DNA of 64,000 bases from Flavobacterium galactosidilyticum (GCF_020911945.1 NZ_CP087135.1:3197501-3261500); one strand, 5' to 3'. Shown: positions 55,367-64,000, counted from the first letter of the stretch. The notes: a model not told the origin generated them from the sequence alone. Made by a program: numbers and translations.

Positions 55367-55951
55367 TTATTCAATAATATAAACCTTTGCACTTCTGGCA
55401 CCATGTGCACCAATTACCAAAGATTGCTCAATGTCAGCCGTTTTTGAAGGACCAGCAATAAAAACTCCGAAACCTTCAGCTCCCGCCTTAATTTTATCGT
55501 AAGCATGATGCATTGTTGCTACAATGTCCTTTCTATCGACTACTAACACCAGATGCTGACAAATAAAAGGCAACAATCTATTCTTCATTTGACTTTCATC
55601 AACCCACACTGCACCATTTTCTGCAACTGCAACAGTTCCTTTGATATAAGCACGCTCCACTTTTTCTAATTCAAAAGCTGAACTAGCACTATTATTTTCT
55701 TCGTTAGAATTTTCTCCAGTAATGGTATCAATAATACAATTACCAGTAGCTTTATCTACTCTAATTCTTTCTTTCAAAATCTCTAAATTCGGAAGCATTT
55801 CTGTCGTACCTCCTATGCTTTCTAAAACCGTTTTAAACTGCACAAAATGATCAGTATAGTTAATGACAGCAGCACGTTCTATTTCTGGAAGCGGCACTAA
55901 AGTAGGCTGATTAGTTGCAATAGCCTTCAATATATTTTCTCTTGAACTCAT
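55367..55951 (-). CDS. lutC: Lactate utilization protein C (LUD domain)
   Basis: 194 residues with the LutC/YkgG-type LUD domain: YIKGTVAVAENGAVWVDES, LPFICQHLVLVV and the C-terminal GVFIAGPSKTADIEQSLVIGAHGARS, which is the family hallmark. With LutA and LutB it makes the iron-sulfur L-lactate dehydrogenase first described in Bacillus subtilis. One base separates it from lutB. Here its role is probably to recover the L-lactate that the fucose route yields. Confidence 0.93.
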   Translation of the reverse strand: MSSRENILKAIATNQPTLVPLPEIERAAVINYTDHFVQFKTVLESIGGTTEMLPNLEILKERIRVDKATGNCIIDTITGENSNEENNSASSAFELEKVERAYIKGTVAVAENGAVWVDESQMKNRLLPFICQHLVLVVDRKDIVATMHHAYDKIKAGAEGFGVFIAGPSKTADIEQSLVIGAHGARSAKVYIIE

Positions 55952-55952
55952 A

Positions 55953-57332
55953 CTATTCCTTTAGTTTTATTTTTCCATTTTTCAAATACCACTCTCTAAA
56001 TGATTCTTTTGGCGGTTCAGGCATTTCTCTTTGTTTGTACCAAGGATTTAATTTATTATTAGTCAAAGCTGGAAATGTTTTCATCATTTTTATACCCATT
56101 TTACCAGCAAAACGATATAATTTTGGTTTTGACAATAAAAAAGCCATTCCCTCCATTCCTATTTTTTTGCTTGTAGCAACATAACCTTCGGCAACAATAA
56201 CTTGTCTCCATTTCCATAACTGCTCATGGATATTAATTTTCACCGGACAAACATTGGTACAACTGCCACATAAAGTAGATGCAAATGGCAAATCAGCATT
56301 GGCTTTCATGTCTAAATTTGGATTCAGAATAGAACCAATAGGTCCAGCCACGGCAGTATGATAACTGTGACCGCCACTGCGTCTGTAAACCGGACAAGTA
56401 TTGAAACAGGCCGCGCAACGAATGCATTTTAACGAATTTCTGAAGTCTTCTCGACCCAATTGTCGGCTGCGACCGTTATCTACAATGACAAGGTGCATTT
56501 CCTGATTAGGTCTGGGTTTGTGAAAATGACTCGAATACGTGGTAATCGGTTGTCCAGTGGCACTTCTTGCCAATAATCTCAAGAACACAGCAAGGTGTTC
56601 GGCTTTGGGAATAATTTTTTCGAAACCCATGCAGGCAATATGTACGGGAGCGGTATGAGCGCCCATATCAGCATTTCCTTCATTGGTACAAACCACAAAA
56701 CCACCAGTTTCGGCGATGGCAAAATTGACTCCGGTAATCGCTAATTCGGACTGAACAAACTTATGGCGCAAGTGTTGTCTTGCAGCTTCGGTTAAATATT
56801 GTGGGTCATTATTTCCTTTTTCTGTTTGTAAATGCTCATGAAAAGTTTCGCTAACATCCTCTCTTTTTAAGTGAATTGCCGGCAATACAATATGACTTGG
56901 TGGTTCTTTTCGGAACTGAACGATACGCTCACCAAGATCTGTATCGACTACTTCAATTCCGTGCTCCTGCAAATATTCATTCAAATGACATTCCTCCGTA
57001 AGCATGCTTTTACTCTTCACAATTTTTTGAATCTTGTGTTTGCGGATTATATCGTGAATTATTTTATTATGCTCTTCACCATCAGCAGCCCAATGCACCA
57101 TGATTCCATTGGCTTTTGCCTTTTCTTCAAATTCAGTTAAATAATTATAAAGATTAGAAAGCGTATGATTTTTTATCTGCGAAGCCCATTCTCTTAGTTG
57201 CTCCCATTCTGGCAAACCATGCGCCGCCTTGTCCCGCTTTTCACGAACAAACCACAAAGTATCGTCGTGCCAATTGGTTCTTGGCTCGTCAGCTATAAAT
57301 TTTTCCGCTAAGTCAGCATGCGTTTTTTTCAT
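55953..57332 (-). CDS. lutB: Lactate utilization iron-sulfur protein B
   Basis: 459 residues. An N-terminal LUD domain (about 60-290: SKSMLTEECHLNEYL, ITGVNFAIAETGGFVV) precedes two [4Fe-4S] motifs, CIRCAACFNTCPVY and CGSCTNVCPVKI, at about 305-375. A membrane-associated helical tail follows. This is the electron-transfer subunit of LutABC, passing electrons from L-lactate towards the quinone pool. It lies 4 bases after lutA and 1 base before lutC. Confidence 0.94.
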   Translation of the reverse strand: MKKTHADLAEKFIADEPRTNWHDDTLWFVREKRDKAAHGLPEWEQLREWASQIKNHTLSNLYNYLTEFEEKAKANGIMVHWAADGEEHNKIIHDIIRKHKIQKIVKSKSMLTEECHLNEYLQEHGIEVVDTDLGERIVQFRKEPPSHIVLPAIHLKREDVSETFHEHLQTEKGNNDPQYLTEAARQHLRHKFVQSELAITGVNFAIAETGGFVVCTNEGNADMGAHTAPVHIACMGFEKIIPKAEHLAVFLRLLARSATGQPITTYSSHFHKPRPNQEMHLVIVDNGRSRQLGREDFRNSLKCIRCAACFNTCPVYRRSGGHSYHTAVAGPIGSILNPNLDMKANADLPFASTLCGSCTNVCPVKINIHEQLWKWRQVIVAEGYVATSKKIGMEGMAFLLSKPKLYRFAGKMGIKMMKTFPALTNNKLNPWYKQREMPEPPKESFREWYLKNGKIKLKE

Positions 57333-57336
57333 CTTT

Positions 57337-58074
57337 TTATAAACTGCTATTCAATATCTCAGCAATATGAATGGTTCGTACTTTACTTCCTTGTCTTTTT
57401 AAAATTCCTTCTAAATGCATCAAACAACTGGTATCTCCACCAGTAATATAATCCACATTGTTGTCATCGTGCTCGACAATTCTATCTTTACCCATTTTGA
57501 CACTTACGGCTTCTTCGAACACACAAAAAGTCCCTCCAAAACCACAGCATTCATCGCTTCGTTTTGTCTTAGACAATTGAATGCCTTTTACCATCGATAA
57601 CAATTGTTCGGGTTTAGAAAATTGAGGCAACATTCTTTCGGTCATCGAAGAAAGTCCTAATCCTCTCTGTCCGTGGCAACTATTGTGCAAACCAACTTTA
57701 TAAGGAAAACGAGCATTTAGTTTTTCAACTTTTAAAATATCAGTCAAAAATTCAGTTAGCTCATAAACATTCTTTCTAATTTGCTCTACTTTTTCCGGAT
57801 GTAAATCGTCTTTTAAATGCTCCTTTACATGCAAAACACAACTTCCGGAAGGCGCTACTATATACTCAAACCCATCAAAATTTTTAATAAAATTAGTATC
57901 ACAACCTTTGCTTGATGTAGCAAAACCGCTATTAGCCATAGGCTGGCCACAGCAAGTTTGTTCCAATGGAAAACTTACATCACAACCTAATTTTTCTAAT
58001 AACTCCAAAGTAGCAATACCTACCTTGGGGTAAAACTGATCGATATAACAAGGTATAAATAAGGCGACCTTCAT
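57337..58074 (-). CDS. lutA: Lactate utilization protein A (CCG-domain)
   Basis: 245 residues with the two cysteine-rich CCG repeats: EQTCCGQPMANSG (about 38-50) and KRSDECCGFGGTFCVFEE (about 170-190), plus IAPSGSCV and HNSCHGQRGL as additional cysteine ligands. These CCG domains occur in heterodisulfide reductase-like and glycolate/lactate dehydrogenase subunits. Its start shares one base with the preceding SDR stop, so lutABC is welded to the fucose pathway genes. Confidence 0.93.
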   Translation of the reverse strand: MKVALFIPCYIDQFYPKVGIATLELLEKLGCDVSFPLEQTCCGQPMANSGFATSSKGCDTNFIKNFDGFEYIVAPSGSCVLHVKEHLKDDLHPEKVEQIRKNVYELTEFLTDILKVEKLNARFPYKVGLHNSCHGQRGLGLSSMTERMLPQFSKPEQLLSMVKGIQLSKTKRSDECCGFGGTFCVFEEAVSVKMGKDRIVEHDDNNVDYITGGDTSCLMHLEGILKRQGSKVRTIHIAEILNSSL

Positions 58075-58838
58075 TAGTTATTTAATTTTATAAATCCACC
58101 ATCAATAGGATAATCAGAACCCGTAATAAAACCAGCTTCATCACTGCAAAGAAACAAGGCAAGAGCGGCCACTTCATCTGGTTTGCCCATTCGTCCGATA
58201 GGTTGTGATTGAGATAATTTGTCGAAAATTTCAGCTTCTTTTCCTGGATACGTTTTTGATATAAATCCATCTACAAAAGGCGTGTGCACTCTTGCAGGAG
58301 AAATAGAATTACAACGGATATTCTCGTTCAAATAATCCTTTGCAACCGACAATGTCATTGCCATTACGGCACCTTTTGCTGTAGAATATGCGAATCGATC
58401 TGGAATTCCTACCCAGGCCGCAATAGAAGCCATATTTACAATTACACCGCCATTGCTTTTTCTAAATTGTGGAATCGCAGCATGCAAACAGTTGTAAACT
58501 CCTTTTACGTTTACATTCATAATACGATCAAAATCAGCCTCAGGAGTTGTATCTACTTTACCAATATGAGCAATTCCTGCATTGTTTACAAGAATATTAA
58601 TCGCTCCAATTTTTTCAAAAGTGGCAATCACTTCTTGTTGATTAGCCACATTACAGGCATGCGAAAAAACTTTTCCACCGTTTGCCTTTATTTCGTCAAG
58701 AGCATCTTTAGCACTTTCGTCAGTTAATTCAAGAATATGAACCGTTGCTCCTTGTTTGGCAAATAAAGCCGAAATCGCTTTTCCTATTCCGCTACCGCCT
58801 CCGGTAACTACTGCAATTTTATTTTGTAATGAAAACAT
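58074..58838 (-). CDS. SDR family dehydrogenase, probable 2-keto-3-deoxy-L-fuconate dehydrogenase
   Basis: 254 residues, classical SDR with all active-site parts: TGGGSGIGKA (12-21), NNAGIAHIG, the Ser in IVNMASIA and the complete motif YSTAK. C-terminal FITGSDYPIDGGF is typical of this branch. Between the UxaA-family dehydratase and lutA, it most likely oxidises 2-keto-3-deoxy-L-fuconate to the 2,4-diketo compound cleaved by the FAH hydrolase. It is the better candidate for that step than the SDR at 47179, whose Lys is replaced. The roles of the two SDRs could be swapped. Confidence 0.85.
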   Translation of the reverse strand: MFSLQNKIAVVTGGGSGIGKAISALFAKQGATVHILELTDESAKDALDEIKANGGKVFSHACNVANQQEVIATFEKIGAINILVNNAGIAHIGKVDTTPEADFDRIMNVNVKGVYNCLHAAIPQFRKSNGGVIVNMASIAAWVGIPDRFAYSTAKGAVMAMTLSVAKDYLNENIRCNSISPARVHTPFVDGFISKTYPGKEAEIFDKLSQSQPIGRMGKPDEVAALALFLCSDEAGFITGSDYPIDGGFIKLNN

Positions 58839-58865
58839 ACTTTCTTTTTTAAGATTTTAAATATT

Positions 58866-60521
58866 TTACAACGAAACTCCCCGTTTCCACGGAATAAAAT
58901 CGTCTTGATTTAACTGAACCGCTTTCGGGATAATTTCGCCACTGGCTGCTTTAATACAATATTCTAGAATATCTTCTCCCATTTCTTCAATTGATTTTTC
59001 ACCACTAATAACTGGACCACAGTCAATATCAATAATATCACTCATTTTTTTAGCCAAAACGGAATTAGTCGCCACCTTAATCACCGGACAAACAGGATTT
59101 CCCGTTGGCGTCCCTAAACCTGTTGTAAACAAAATTAATGTGGCTCCAGCCGCAGCTTTACCAGTTGTTGCTTCTACATCATTTCCTGGCGTGCACACTA
59201 AATTCAATCCTGGTTTTGTAACGGGTTCTGTATAATCCAAAACATCTACTACTGGTGCCGTTCCACCTTTTTTGGCCGCACCAGCACTTTTGATAGCATC
59301 AGTAATCAATCCGTCCTTGATATTTCCAGGAGATGGATTCATGTGAAAACCAGAACCCACTTTGTGCGCCAAAGCATCATAAGATTGCATCAAATCGATA
59401 AACTTCTCCGCTGATTCTTTTGTGACACAACGGTCAATTAAATTCTGCTCTACACCACACAATTCAGGGAATTCTGCTAATAAAACTTTACCTCCTAAAG
59501 CTACTAACAAATCCGAAGTATAACCAACCGCCGGATTAGCAGAAACGCCACTAAAGCCATCGCTTCCTCCGCATTTCACACCTAAAACTAAATCGCTTAA
59601 TGGTGCTGGAGACCTTCCTAACTTATTTATCTCTATCAATCCTTCAAATGTTTGTTTGATCGCATCAGCAATCAATTGCTCTTCACTAACAGTTTGTTGT
59701 TGTTCGAAAACAAGCAATGGTTTATCAAATGAAGGATTTTGTTTTTTAACATCGTTTACAAAATCTTGCACTTGCAAATGCTGACAACCCAAACTCAAAA
59801 GCGTAATTCCAGCTACATTAGGATGATTGGCATACGAAGCCAACAATGCGCTCAAAGTCGCCGAATCCTGACGCGTACCGCCACATCCTCCTTGGTGATT
59901 CAAGAATTTAATTCCATCAACGTTTTTAAACACGCGACTAGTGTTCGTATTTGGTGCAAGTTGGATGTTAACCGAATCCATATCTTCACCATTTTGGTAT
60001 GCTTTCAACAACTGATTGGTATATTGAGTGTATTTATCACTCACAGAATAACCCAATTCGTTTTGCAATGCTTCTTTTATTACATCAAGGTTTCTGTTTT
60101 CACAAAAAACTGTTGGCACAAACAACCAATAATTAGCGGTTCCTACACGGCCGTCTTTTCTTTTATATCCCTTAAAAGTTCTATCCTTATACTTGGTTAC
60201 ATCTGGTGCTTGCCAAGAGTTTTTAACTTTTCTGTAGGCATAAGGTTCAGCAGCATGTTTAAGGTTTTCGATAGTCATCAAACTGCCTTTAGCAACATCA
60301 AACTGTACTTTTCCGACTAATACGCCGTACATAATAACCTCATCACCCGCTTTTAAATCTGTGGTATAAAATTTATGTTTTGCTTTAATTGTATTCTGAA
60401 GAACGAAAGTTTCTCCTTCAAAAATCACATCTTCATTTTGCGGTAAATCTGTTAAAGCCACCAAAACATTATCTTTTGGGTGCATTTTTATTACCAGTCT
60501 TTTCGTTTCATTATTTAACAT
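58866..60521 (-). CDS. UxaA-family sugar acid dehydratase, probable L-fuconate dehydratase
   Basis: 551 residues, altronate/galactarate dehydratase family. A SAF N-terminal domain (about 10-90, with IKMHPKDNVLVAL) is followed by the large catalytic domain. Iron-binding regions include GTANYWLFVPTVFC, FLNHQGGCGGTRQD and LGVKCGGSDGFSG, and near the end LILFTTGLGTPTGNPVCPVIKV. The fucose setting points to dehydration of L-fuconate to 2-keto-3-deoxy-L-fuconate; UxaA-like proteins do this in the Campylobacter jejuni fucose locus, whereas Xanthomonas uses an unrelated enolase-superfamily enzyme. It is 18 bases after fucP. Confidence 0.88.
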   Translation of the reverse strand: MLNNETKRLVIKMHPKDNVLVALTDLPQNEDVIFEGETFVLQNTIKAKHKFYTTDLKAGDEVIMYGVLVGKVQFDVAKGSLMTIENLKHAAEPYAYRKVKNSWQAPDVTKYKDRTFKGYKRKDGRVGTANYWLFVPTVFCENRNLDVIKEALQNELGYSVSDKYTQYTNQLLKAYQNGEDMDSVNIQLAPNTNTSRVFKNVDGIKFLNHQGGCGGTRQDSATLSALLASYANHPNVAGITLLSLGCQHLQVQDFVNDVKKQNPSFDKPLLVFEQQQTVSEEQLIADAIKQTFEGLIEINKLGRSPAPLSDLVLGVKCGGSDGFSGVSANPAVGYTSDLLVALGGKVLLAEFPELCGVEQNLIDRCVTKESAEKFIDLMQSYDALAHKVGSGFHMNPSPGNIKDGLITDAIKSAGAAKKGGTAPVVDVLDYTEPVTKPGLNLVCTPGNDVEATTGKAAAGATLILFTTGLGTPTGNPVCPVIKVATNSVLAKKMSDIIDIDCGPVISGEKSIEEMGEDILEYCIKAASGEIIPKAVQLNQDDFIPWKRGVSL

Positions 60522-60539
60522 AGTTGATATAAATAAAAT

Positions 60540-61883
60540 TTATGCTTTATTAGCTTTGTGTCCGTTGAATGCGAATAATAATATTACTGAGAAACATACT
60601 AACGGAACTAAATACCCCATTTGAATACTTCCTGTAGCGTCAGAAATTAATCCTAAAACAGGAGGTAATAGCGCTCCGCCTACAATTGACATTACGATTA
60701 ATGATGATCCAATTTTAGTATTATTTCCTAAACCGTCTATGCCCATTGAAAAGATAGTAGGGAACATAATACTCATAAAGAATGCAATAGAGATTAATGT
60801 ATAAACTACAACCATCCCAGTTCCTGTAATGGCGAGGATTGTCAAAAAGATATTAATCATAGCATAGATGATCAACAATTTGCGAGGTTGAATGTATTGC
60901 ATCAAAAATGTACCAGCAAAACGGCCTAACATAAACGCTAAACCAAAGAATCCTAAATATTTAGCAGCTGCTCCTTCTTCTATTCCAGCAGCAGTGGTTG
61001 CCATTTTAATAAAAAAGCTTCCTACACAAACTTGAGCGCCCACATAGAAAAACTGTGCTACAATTCCCCATCTTAATTTCATTGACTTAAGTGCACTCGA
61101 AAAACTAGATTCCCCAGCACCTTCGCTATCATTTTCTTTAACATCTGGCATCCTAGTGAAATAAACTAGTATTGTAACAACAAAAATGATCAGCCCTAAA
61201 ACCAAGTAAGGCATCTTAACACTTGCCGCTTCTGATGCTAAATAAGCTTGTAAATCTACTGATGACATGCTTGCCATCTCAGCTTCTGTATAATTTTTAC
61301 CAGACAATATCATTGGCCCTACAAAGGTAGGTGCTATAAAAGCAGCTAGCCCATTAAAAGATTGTGCAAAATTCAGTCGCTTAGTCGCAGTCTCTGGCGG
61401 ACCTAATACAGTAACATAAGGATTTGCCGCAGTCTCTAAAAATGTTAAACCACAAGCGATAATAAATAGCGCACCAAGAAAATAAACGTATTGTAACGAA
61501 TTTGCCGCTGGCACAAAAAGAATCGATCCAATACCAAAAAGCACTAAACCAATTAAAATCCCTGTTTTATAACCATATTTACGGGCTACGAATCCCGCAG
61601 GCAATGCCATAGCAAAATAGGCAATAAAAACAGCGGAGTCAACTAGCGAGGATTCTAAATCTGTTAAGTTGAAAGCTTTTCGCAAATGCGGAATCAAAAT
61701 AGGATCTAGATTATGAACAAATCCCCAAAAGAAAAACAAGCTAGTCACTAACATAAATGGAAAAAGCCACTTTTTTGATTCAGTAGAGTCCTCATTTCCT
61801 TTTTTATCACAAGAAAATTTACTTTCTTGCAAATCAATATTTACAGCGCTTTTTTGTGGACCCAACTGAGAATTTAATGCCAT
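60540..61883 (-). CDS. fucP: L-fucose:proton symporter (MFS, FucP family)
   Basis: 447 residues with twelve predicted membrane segments. It has the FucP family's first-helix motif FFFWGFVHNLDPILIPHLRKAF and A-A-N-P-Y-V-T (ETAANPYVTVLGPPETATKRLNFAQSFNGL) in helix 5. The long hydrophilic N-terminus (1-35) precedes helix 1. It imports L-fucose from the periplasm with protons, matching the periplasmic fucosidases downstream. It is the first gene of the operon, transcribed divergently from the AraC-family regulator across 116 bases. Confidence 0.92.
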   Translation of the reverse strand: MALNSQLGPQKSAVNIDLQESKFSCDKKGNEDSTESKKWLFPFMLVTSLFFFWGFVHNLDPILIPHLRKAFNLTDLESSLVDSAVFIAYFAMALPAGFVARKYGYKTGILIGLVLFGIGSILFVPAANSLQYVYFLGALFIIACGLTFLETAANPYVTVLGPPETATKRLNFAQSFNGLAAFIAPTFVGPMILSGKNYTEAEMASMSSVDLQAYLASEAASVKMPYLVLGLIIFVVTILVYFTRMPDVKENDSEGAGESSFSSALKSMKLRWGIVAQFFYVGAQVCVGSFFIKMATTAAGIEEGAAAKYLGFFGLAFMLGRFAGTFLMQYIQPRKLLIIYAMINIFLTILAITGTGMVVVYTLISIAFFMSIMFPTIFSMGIDGLGNNTKIGSSLIVMSIVGGALLPPVLGLISDATGSIQMGYLVPLVCFSVILLFAFNGHKANKA

Positions 61884-61962
61884 ACCTATTTTTTTTATTA
61901 AATTTATAATTATTTGGAAGTCGAAAGTTATAATAATTACGATATACTAATTAATCCGATAT

Positions 61963-61970
61963 TATCTTTG
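61963..61970 (+). promoter_or_regulatory. -7 box of the AraC-family regulator gene
   Basis: TATCTTTG, exact TAnnTTTG match 30 bases before the ATG. The divergent fucP promoter may use TAACTTTC (minus strand, about 61923-61930), one base off consensus. The shared 116-base region is the natural place for the regulator's operator. Confidence 0.5.
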
Positions 61971-61999
61971 TTTAATTACTATTTACCCATACAACAGTA

Positions 62000-62866
62000 A
62001 TGAAAATCGAAAAAACTAAAATAACTCCTTACTTAAACACCTCAATTTCTGTAATTTCCAGAGAAGAGACATTTTTTCAATCTCCTTTTCATTCGCATCC
62101 AGAACTTGAATTAGTGTATATTAAGGAGAGCTTTGGCAAGAGGATCATTGGGAATTCTGTAGCTCCTTTTGAATCTGGAGACATGGTCTTTTTAGGTTCT
62201 GATATTCCTCATGTCTGGCTGAACGATGAAATGTATTACCAAGAAGTTAATGACTTAAAAGCTAAAGCGATTGTCGTTTATTTTAATAAAGAACTCTTTG
62301 GCACTACATTTTACGAACTTAAAGAAGTTCAAAAAATAAAAACGCTCTTCAATAATGGCATCCGAGGCCTAGCTATACACGGTAAAACCAATAAAAAAAT
62401 TGCAAAAAAACTTGAGAAACTCGTTCACAAAAAAAAATTCGAAATTATCATTGGATTGTTTGAAATCCTATCTATTCTCTCTGAAAGCACCGATCTAACT
62501 TTTGTAAATAACGAAGCCTATTCGCCTGCTACTAATCAAAACACAAATGACCGATTGTCAGATGTTTTTATTTTTATAAAAGAACATTATAAGAAAGATA
62601 TTTCATTAATCGAAATTGCTAAAATTGCCAATCTTACTCCTACCTCGTTCTGCAGAATGTTTAAAGTTAAAGCTAAAAAAAGCTTTGTAGAATACCTAAA
62701 TGAAGTCCGTATTGCTAATGCTTGCAAATTCCTAATAGAAACCGACTTGGGAATATCTGAAATCGCTTATGAATGCGGTTATAAAACTGCTTCTAATTTC
62801 AACAAAATTTTTAAAAAGTTAAATGGAGTAACGCCAGGAGAGTATAAGAAGAACACAGAAAACTAA
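62000..62866 (+). CDS. AraC-family transcriptional regulator of the fucose locus
   Basis: 288 residues. An N-terminal cupin sensor (about 10-85: FHSHPELELVYIKESFGKRIIG, FLGSDIPHVW) precedes the AraC/XylS DNA-binding domain with two helix-turn-helix units (about 188-285: DISLIEIAKIANLTPTSFCRMFK and DLGISEIAYECGYKTASNFNKIFKKLNGVTPGEYK, the family signature). Divergent from fucP, so it probably senses fucose or a fucose metabolite and activates the catabolic operon. This differs from the HTCS or SusR regulators of many Bacteroidota glycan loci. Confidence 0.9.
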   Translation: MKIEKTKITPYLNTSISVISREETFFQSPFHSHPELELVYIKESFGKRIIGNSVAPFESGDMVFLGSDIPHVWLNDEMYYQEVNDLKAKAIVVYFNKELFGTTFYELKEVQKIKTLFNNGIRGLAIHGKTNKKIAKKLEKLVHKKKFEIIIGLFEILSILSESTDLTFVNNEAYSPATNQNTNDRLSDVFIFIKEHYKKDISLIEIAKIANLTPTSFCRMFKVKAKKSFVEYLNEVRIANACKFLIETDLGISEIAYECGYKTASNFNKIFKKLNGVTPGEYKKNTEN

Positions 62867-62907
62867 CTTCCTCTCGCTCAAAATATCCTACAATCATTTG
62901 TTTAAGT

Positions 62908-62947
62908 AAAAAAAGAACCTTTATTGCACTAGCTTTAAAGGTTTTTT
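62908..62947. terminator. Bidirectional hairpin terminator
   Basis: Stem AAAAGAACCTTTA paired with TTAAAGGTTTTTT, between the convergent regulator and GH27 genes; T-runs on both strands. Confidence 0.85.
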
Positions 62948-62981
62948 CTGCTACATCTTATTTTCAAAAAAAAGGAACTGT

Positions 62982-64000
62982 CTATTTCTTTATTTGCAAC
63001 ATTATAATACCGTGAGCTGGAATAGAAGTCTCAAATTCATTTTTAAAACTTCCTAAATCTGATTTTGTCCAAAGATTACGCAATTTTTGAGTTCCTTGCA
63101 GTTGCACTGCAGAAAAAGGAAACTTTACAGTTCTAGTTTCGTTAGCTAAGTTTAACATTCCAACCACTAGACTACCATCTTCCATTTGCTTTGTCCAAAA
63201 CTCAGTATTGTCTATTGTTTTTACCAATGATCCAGCTCTACCTAAAGCATCCTGATTCACAGCGATAACTTCCTCATTTGTAAGCAAACTAAGTGTAGCT
63301 TCATCCATCAATTCCATGTTAGCGCCTATTAGCAAAGGAGCGCTCAACATACACCACATACTCATTACCGTTCTTTGTTCTTCAAAGGTTAAACCGTTTC
63401 CTCCTGCTTTTCCAGAGCTTTGGGCTCCAACTGCTCCTATTTGTAAAATATCAGGGTCATTCCAGTTCCCTGGTTTTACATAAGAAGCCTTATCAGAAAG
63501 CTTTTTGAAAGCATTTCGAACAGAAGGCCAAGTATCATGAACATCTTGTTCAGTACGCCAAAGCTGACCTCCGCTTTCATTACCCCATTCCCATACGTTC
63601 CCCATTCCGTATTGACAAAGCGCATGAATAATGTCCCTTTTTTGAGCATGTAAAGCATCTGACATTACACGGAAAGGTTTCATCAATTCCTCTTTCGAAT
63701 TATCTTTTGCAATAGAACCGTAGCTGCACCAATCGTATTTTAAATAATCAAATCCATTATCTGCAAAAAATTTAGCATCTACTAATTCATATCCGTAACT
63801 TCCTGCAACTCCGGCGCATGTTAGTGGACCAGGTGAACTATATATTCCAGCCTTAAACCCCATTTTGTGCATGATAGCTGGGAATTGCTTAATATTTTTG
63901 AAAAAGGTGTTCGGAATTAATTCATCATTAGTATCTCTAACTGAACCTACTCTTTCTGGAAGATTATTAGGCCCTTCATAATAACCATAAACTCCTTCTG
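62982..64000 (-). CDS. GH27 alpha-galactosidase, 5' part outside the window
   Basis: The minus frame is open to the right edge; residues before the first in-window ATG (63872) read GYYEGPNNLPERVGSVRDTN and continue the family sequence, so the gene is partial here, with about 339 codons visible. GH27 motifs: MGFKAGIYSSPGPLTCAG, FDYLKYDWCSYG (nucleophile Asp) and NWNDPDILQIGAVG (acid/base Asp region). The C-terminal beta-sandwich ends HGIIMLQIKK. It would remove terminal alpha-galactose, as on blood-group-B-like or plant-derived glycans. Its direction and content extend the glycan locus beyond the window. Confidence 0.9.
   Translation of the reverse strand, partial: EGVYGYYEGPNNLPERVGSVRDTNDELIPNTFFKNIKQFPAIMHKMGFKAGIYSSPGPLTCAGVAGSYGYELVDAKFFADNGFDYLKYDWCSYGSIAKDNSKEELMKPFRVMSDALHAQKRDIIHALCQYGMGNVWEWGNESGGQLWRTEQDVHDTWPSVRNAFKKLSDKASYVKPGNWNDPDILQIGAVGAQSSGKAGGNGLTFEEQRTVMSMWCMLSAPLLIGANMELMDEATLSLLTNEEVIAVNQDALGRAGSLVKTIDNTEFWTKQMEDGSLVVGMLNLANETRTVKFPFSAVQLQGTQKLRNLWTKSDLGSFKNEFETSIPAHGIIMLQIKK

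Overview
The window is from a low-GC member of the Bacteroidota, most likely Flavobacterium or a close relative. The evidence is the 16S rRNA at the left edge, promoters of the Bacteroidota type (TTG, about 20 bases, TAnnTTTG), the near absence of Shine-Dalgarno sequences, and typical flavobacterial genes (DUF3810, DUF2795, PepD, SecA with a long N-terminal insertion). It appears to be chromosomal. No tRNA gene and no CRISPR array was found.

Layout. 1-2755: the 16S rRNA gene (minus strand, cut by the window edge) behind three tandem rRNA promoters. 2756-14330: housekeeping genes (ABC-F ATPase, an unusual SDR, methyltransferase, carbonic anhydrase, lipoprotein, ABC ATPase, cobalamin adenosyltransferase, DUF2795, SecA), mostly separated by clear hairpin terminators. 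14330-16090: a decayed strip with an IS3-type OrfA relic, a 5'-truncated OmpA-family gene and an orphan hairpin with a T-tract. 16090-17277: mepB and trmH, convergent.

17379-21979: a small integrated element of about 4.6 kb. It sits in the loop of a long palindrome that it has split in two, and it is bounded by a 22-base near-perfect direct repeat. Its tyrosine integrase is broken (two frameshifts, lost 3' end) and is fused to the head of a regulator gene. Its cargo is an intact three-gene operon: a small internally repeated protein, a PD-(D/E)XK nuclease and a secreted protein of unknown function. This is the best candidate here for an undescribed system.

22010-40869: more core genes (a cysteine-free sirtuin, purB, two CPA2/Kef antiporters with a KefF-type reductase between them, pepD, DUF3810, ndh, an ECF sigma factor with a membrane partner, thrS-infC-rpmI-rplT, small exported ORFs, a secreted EEP-family hydrolase). 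infC appears to start at ATA.

40888-64000: a fucosylated-glycan locus, almost entirely on the minus strand. Secreted glycosidases (three GH29 fucosidases, two GH20 hexosaminidases, one GH2 and one partial GH27) would release fucose, GlcNAc and galactose. FucP imports fucose. A mutarotase, SDR dehydrogenase, lactonase, UxaA-family dehydratase, second SDR and FAH-family hydrolase would take it by the non-phosphorylative route to pyruvate and L-lactate, and LutABC would oxidise the lactate to pyruvate. A divergent AraC-family regulator is the likely controller. No SusC/SusD pair is in the window, and the locus runs off the right edge.
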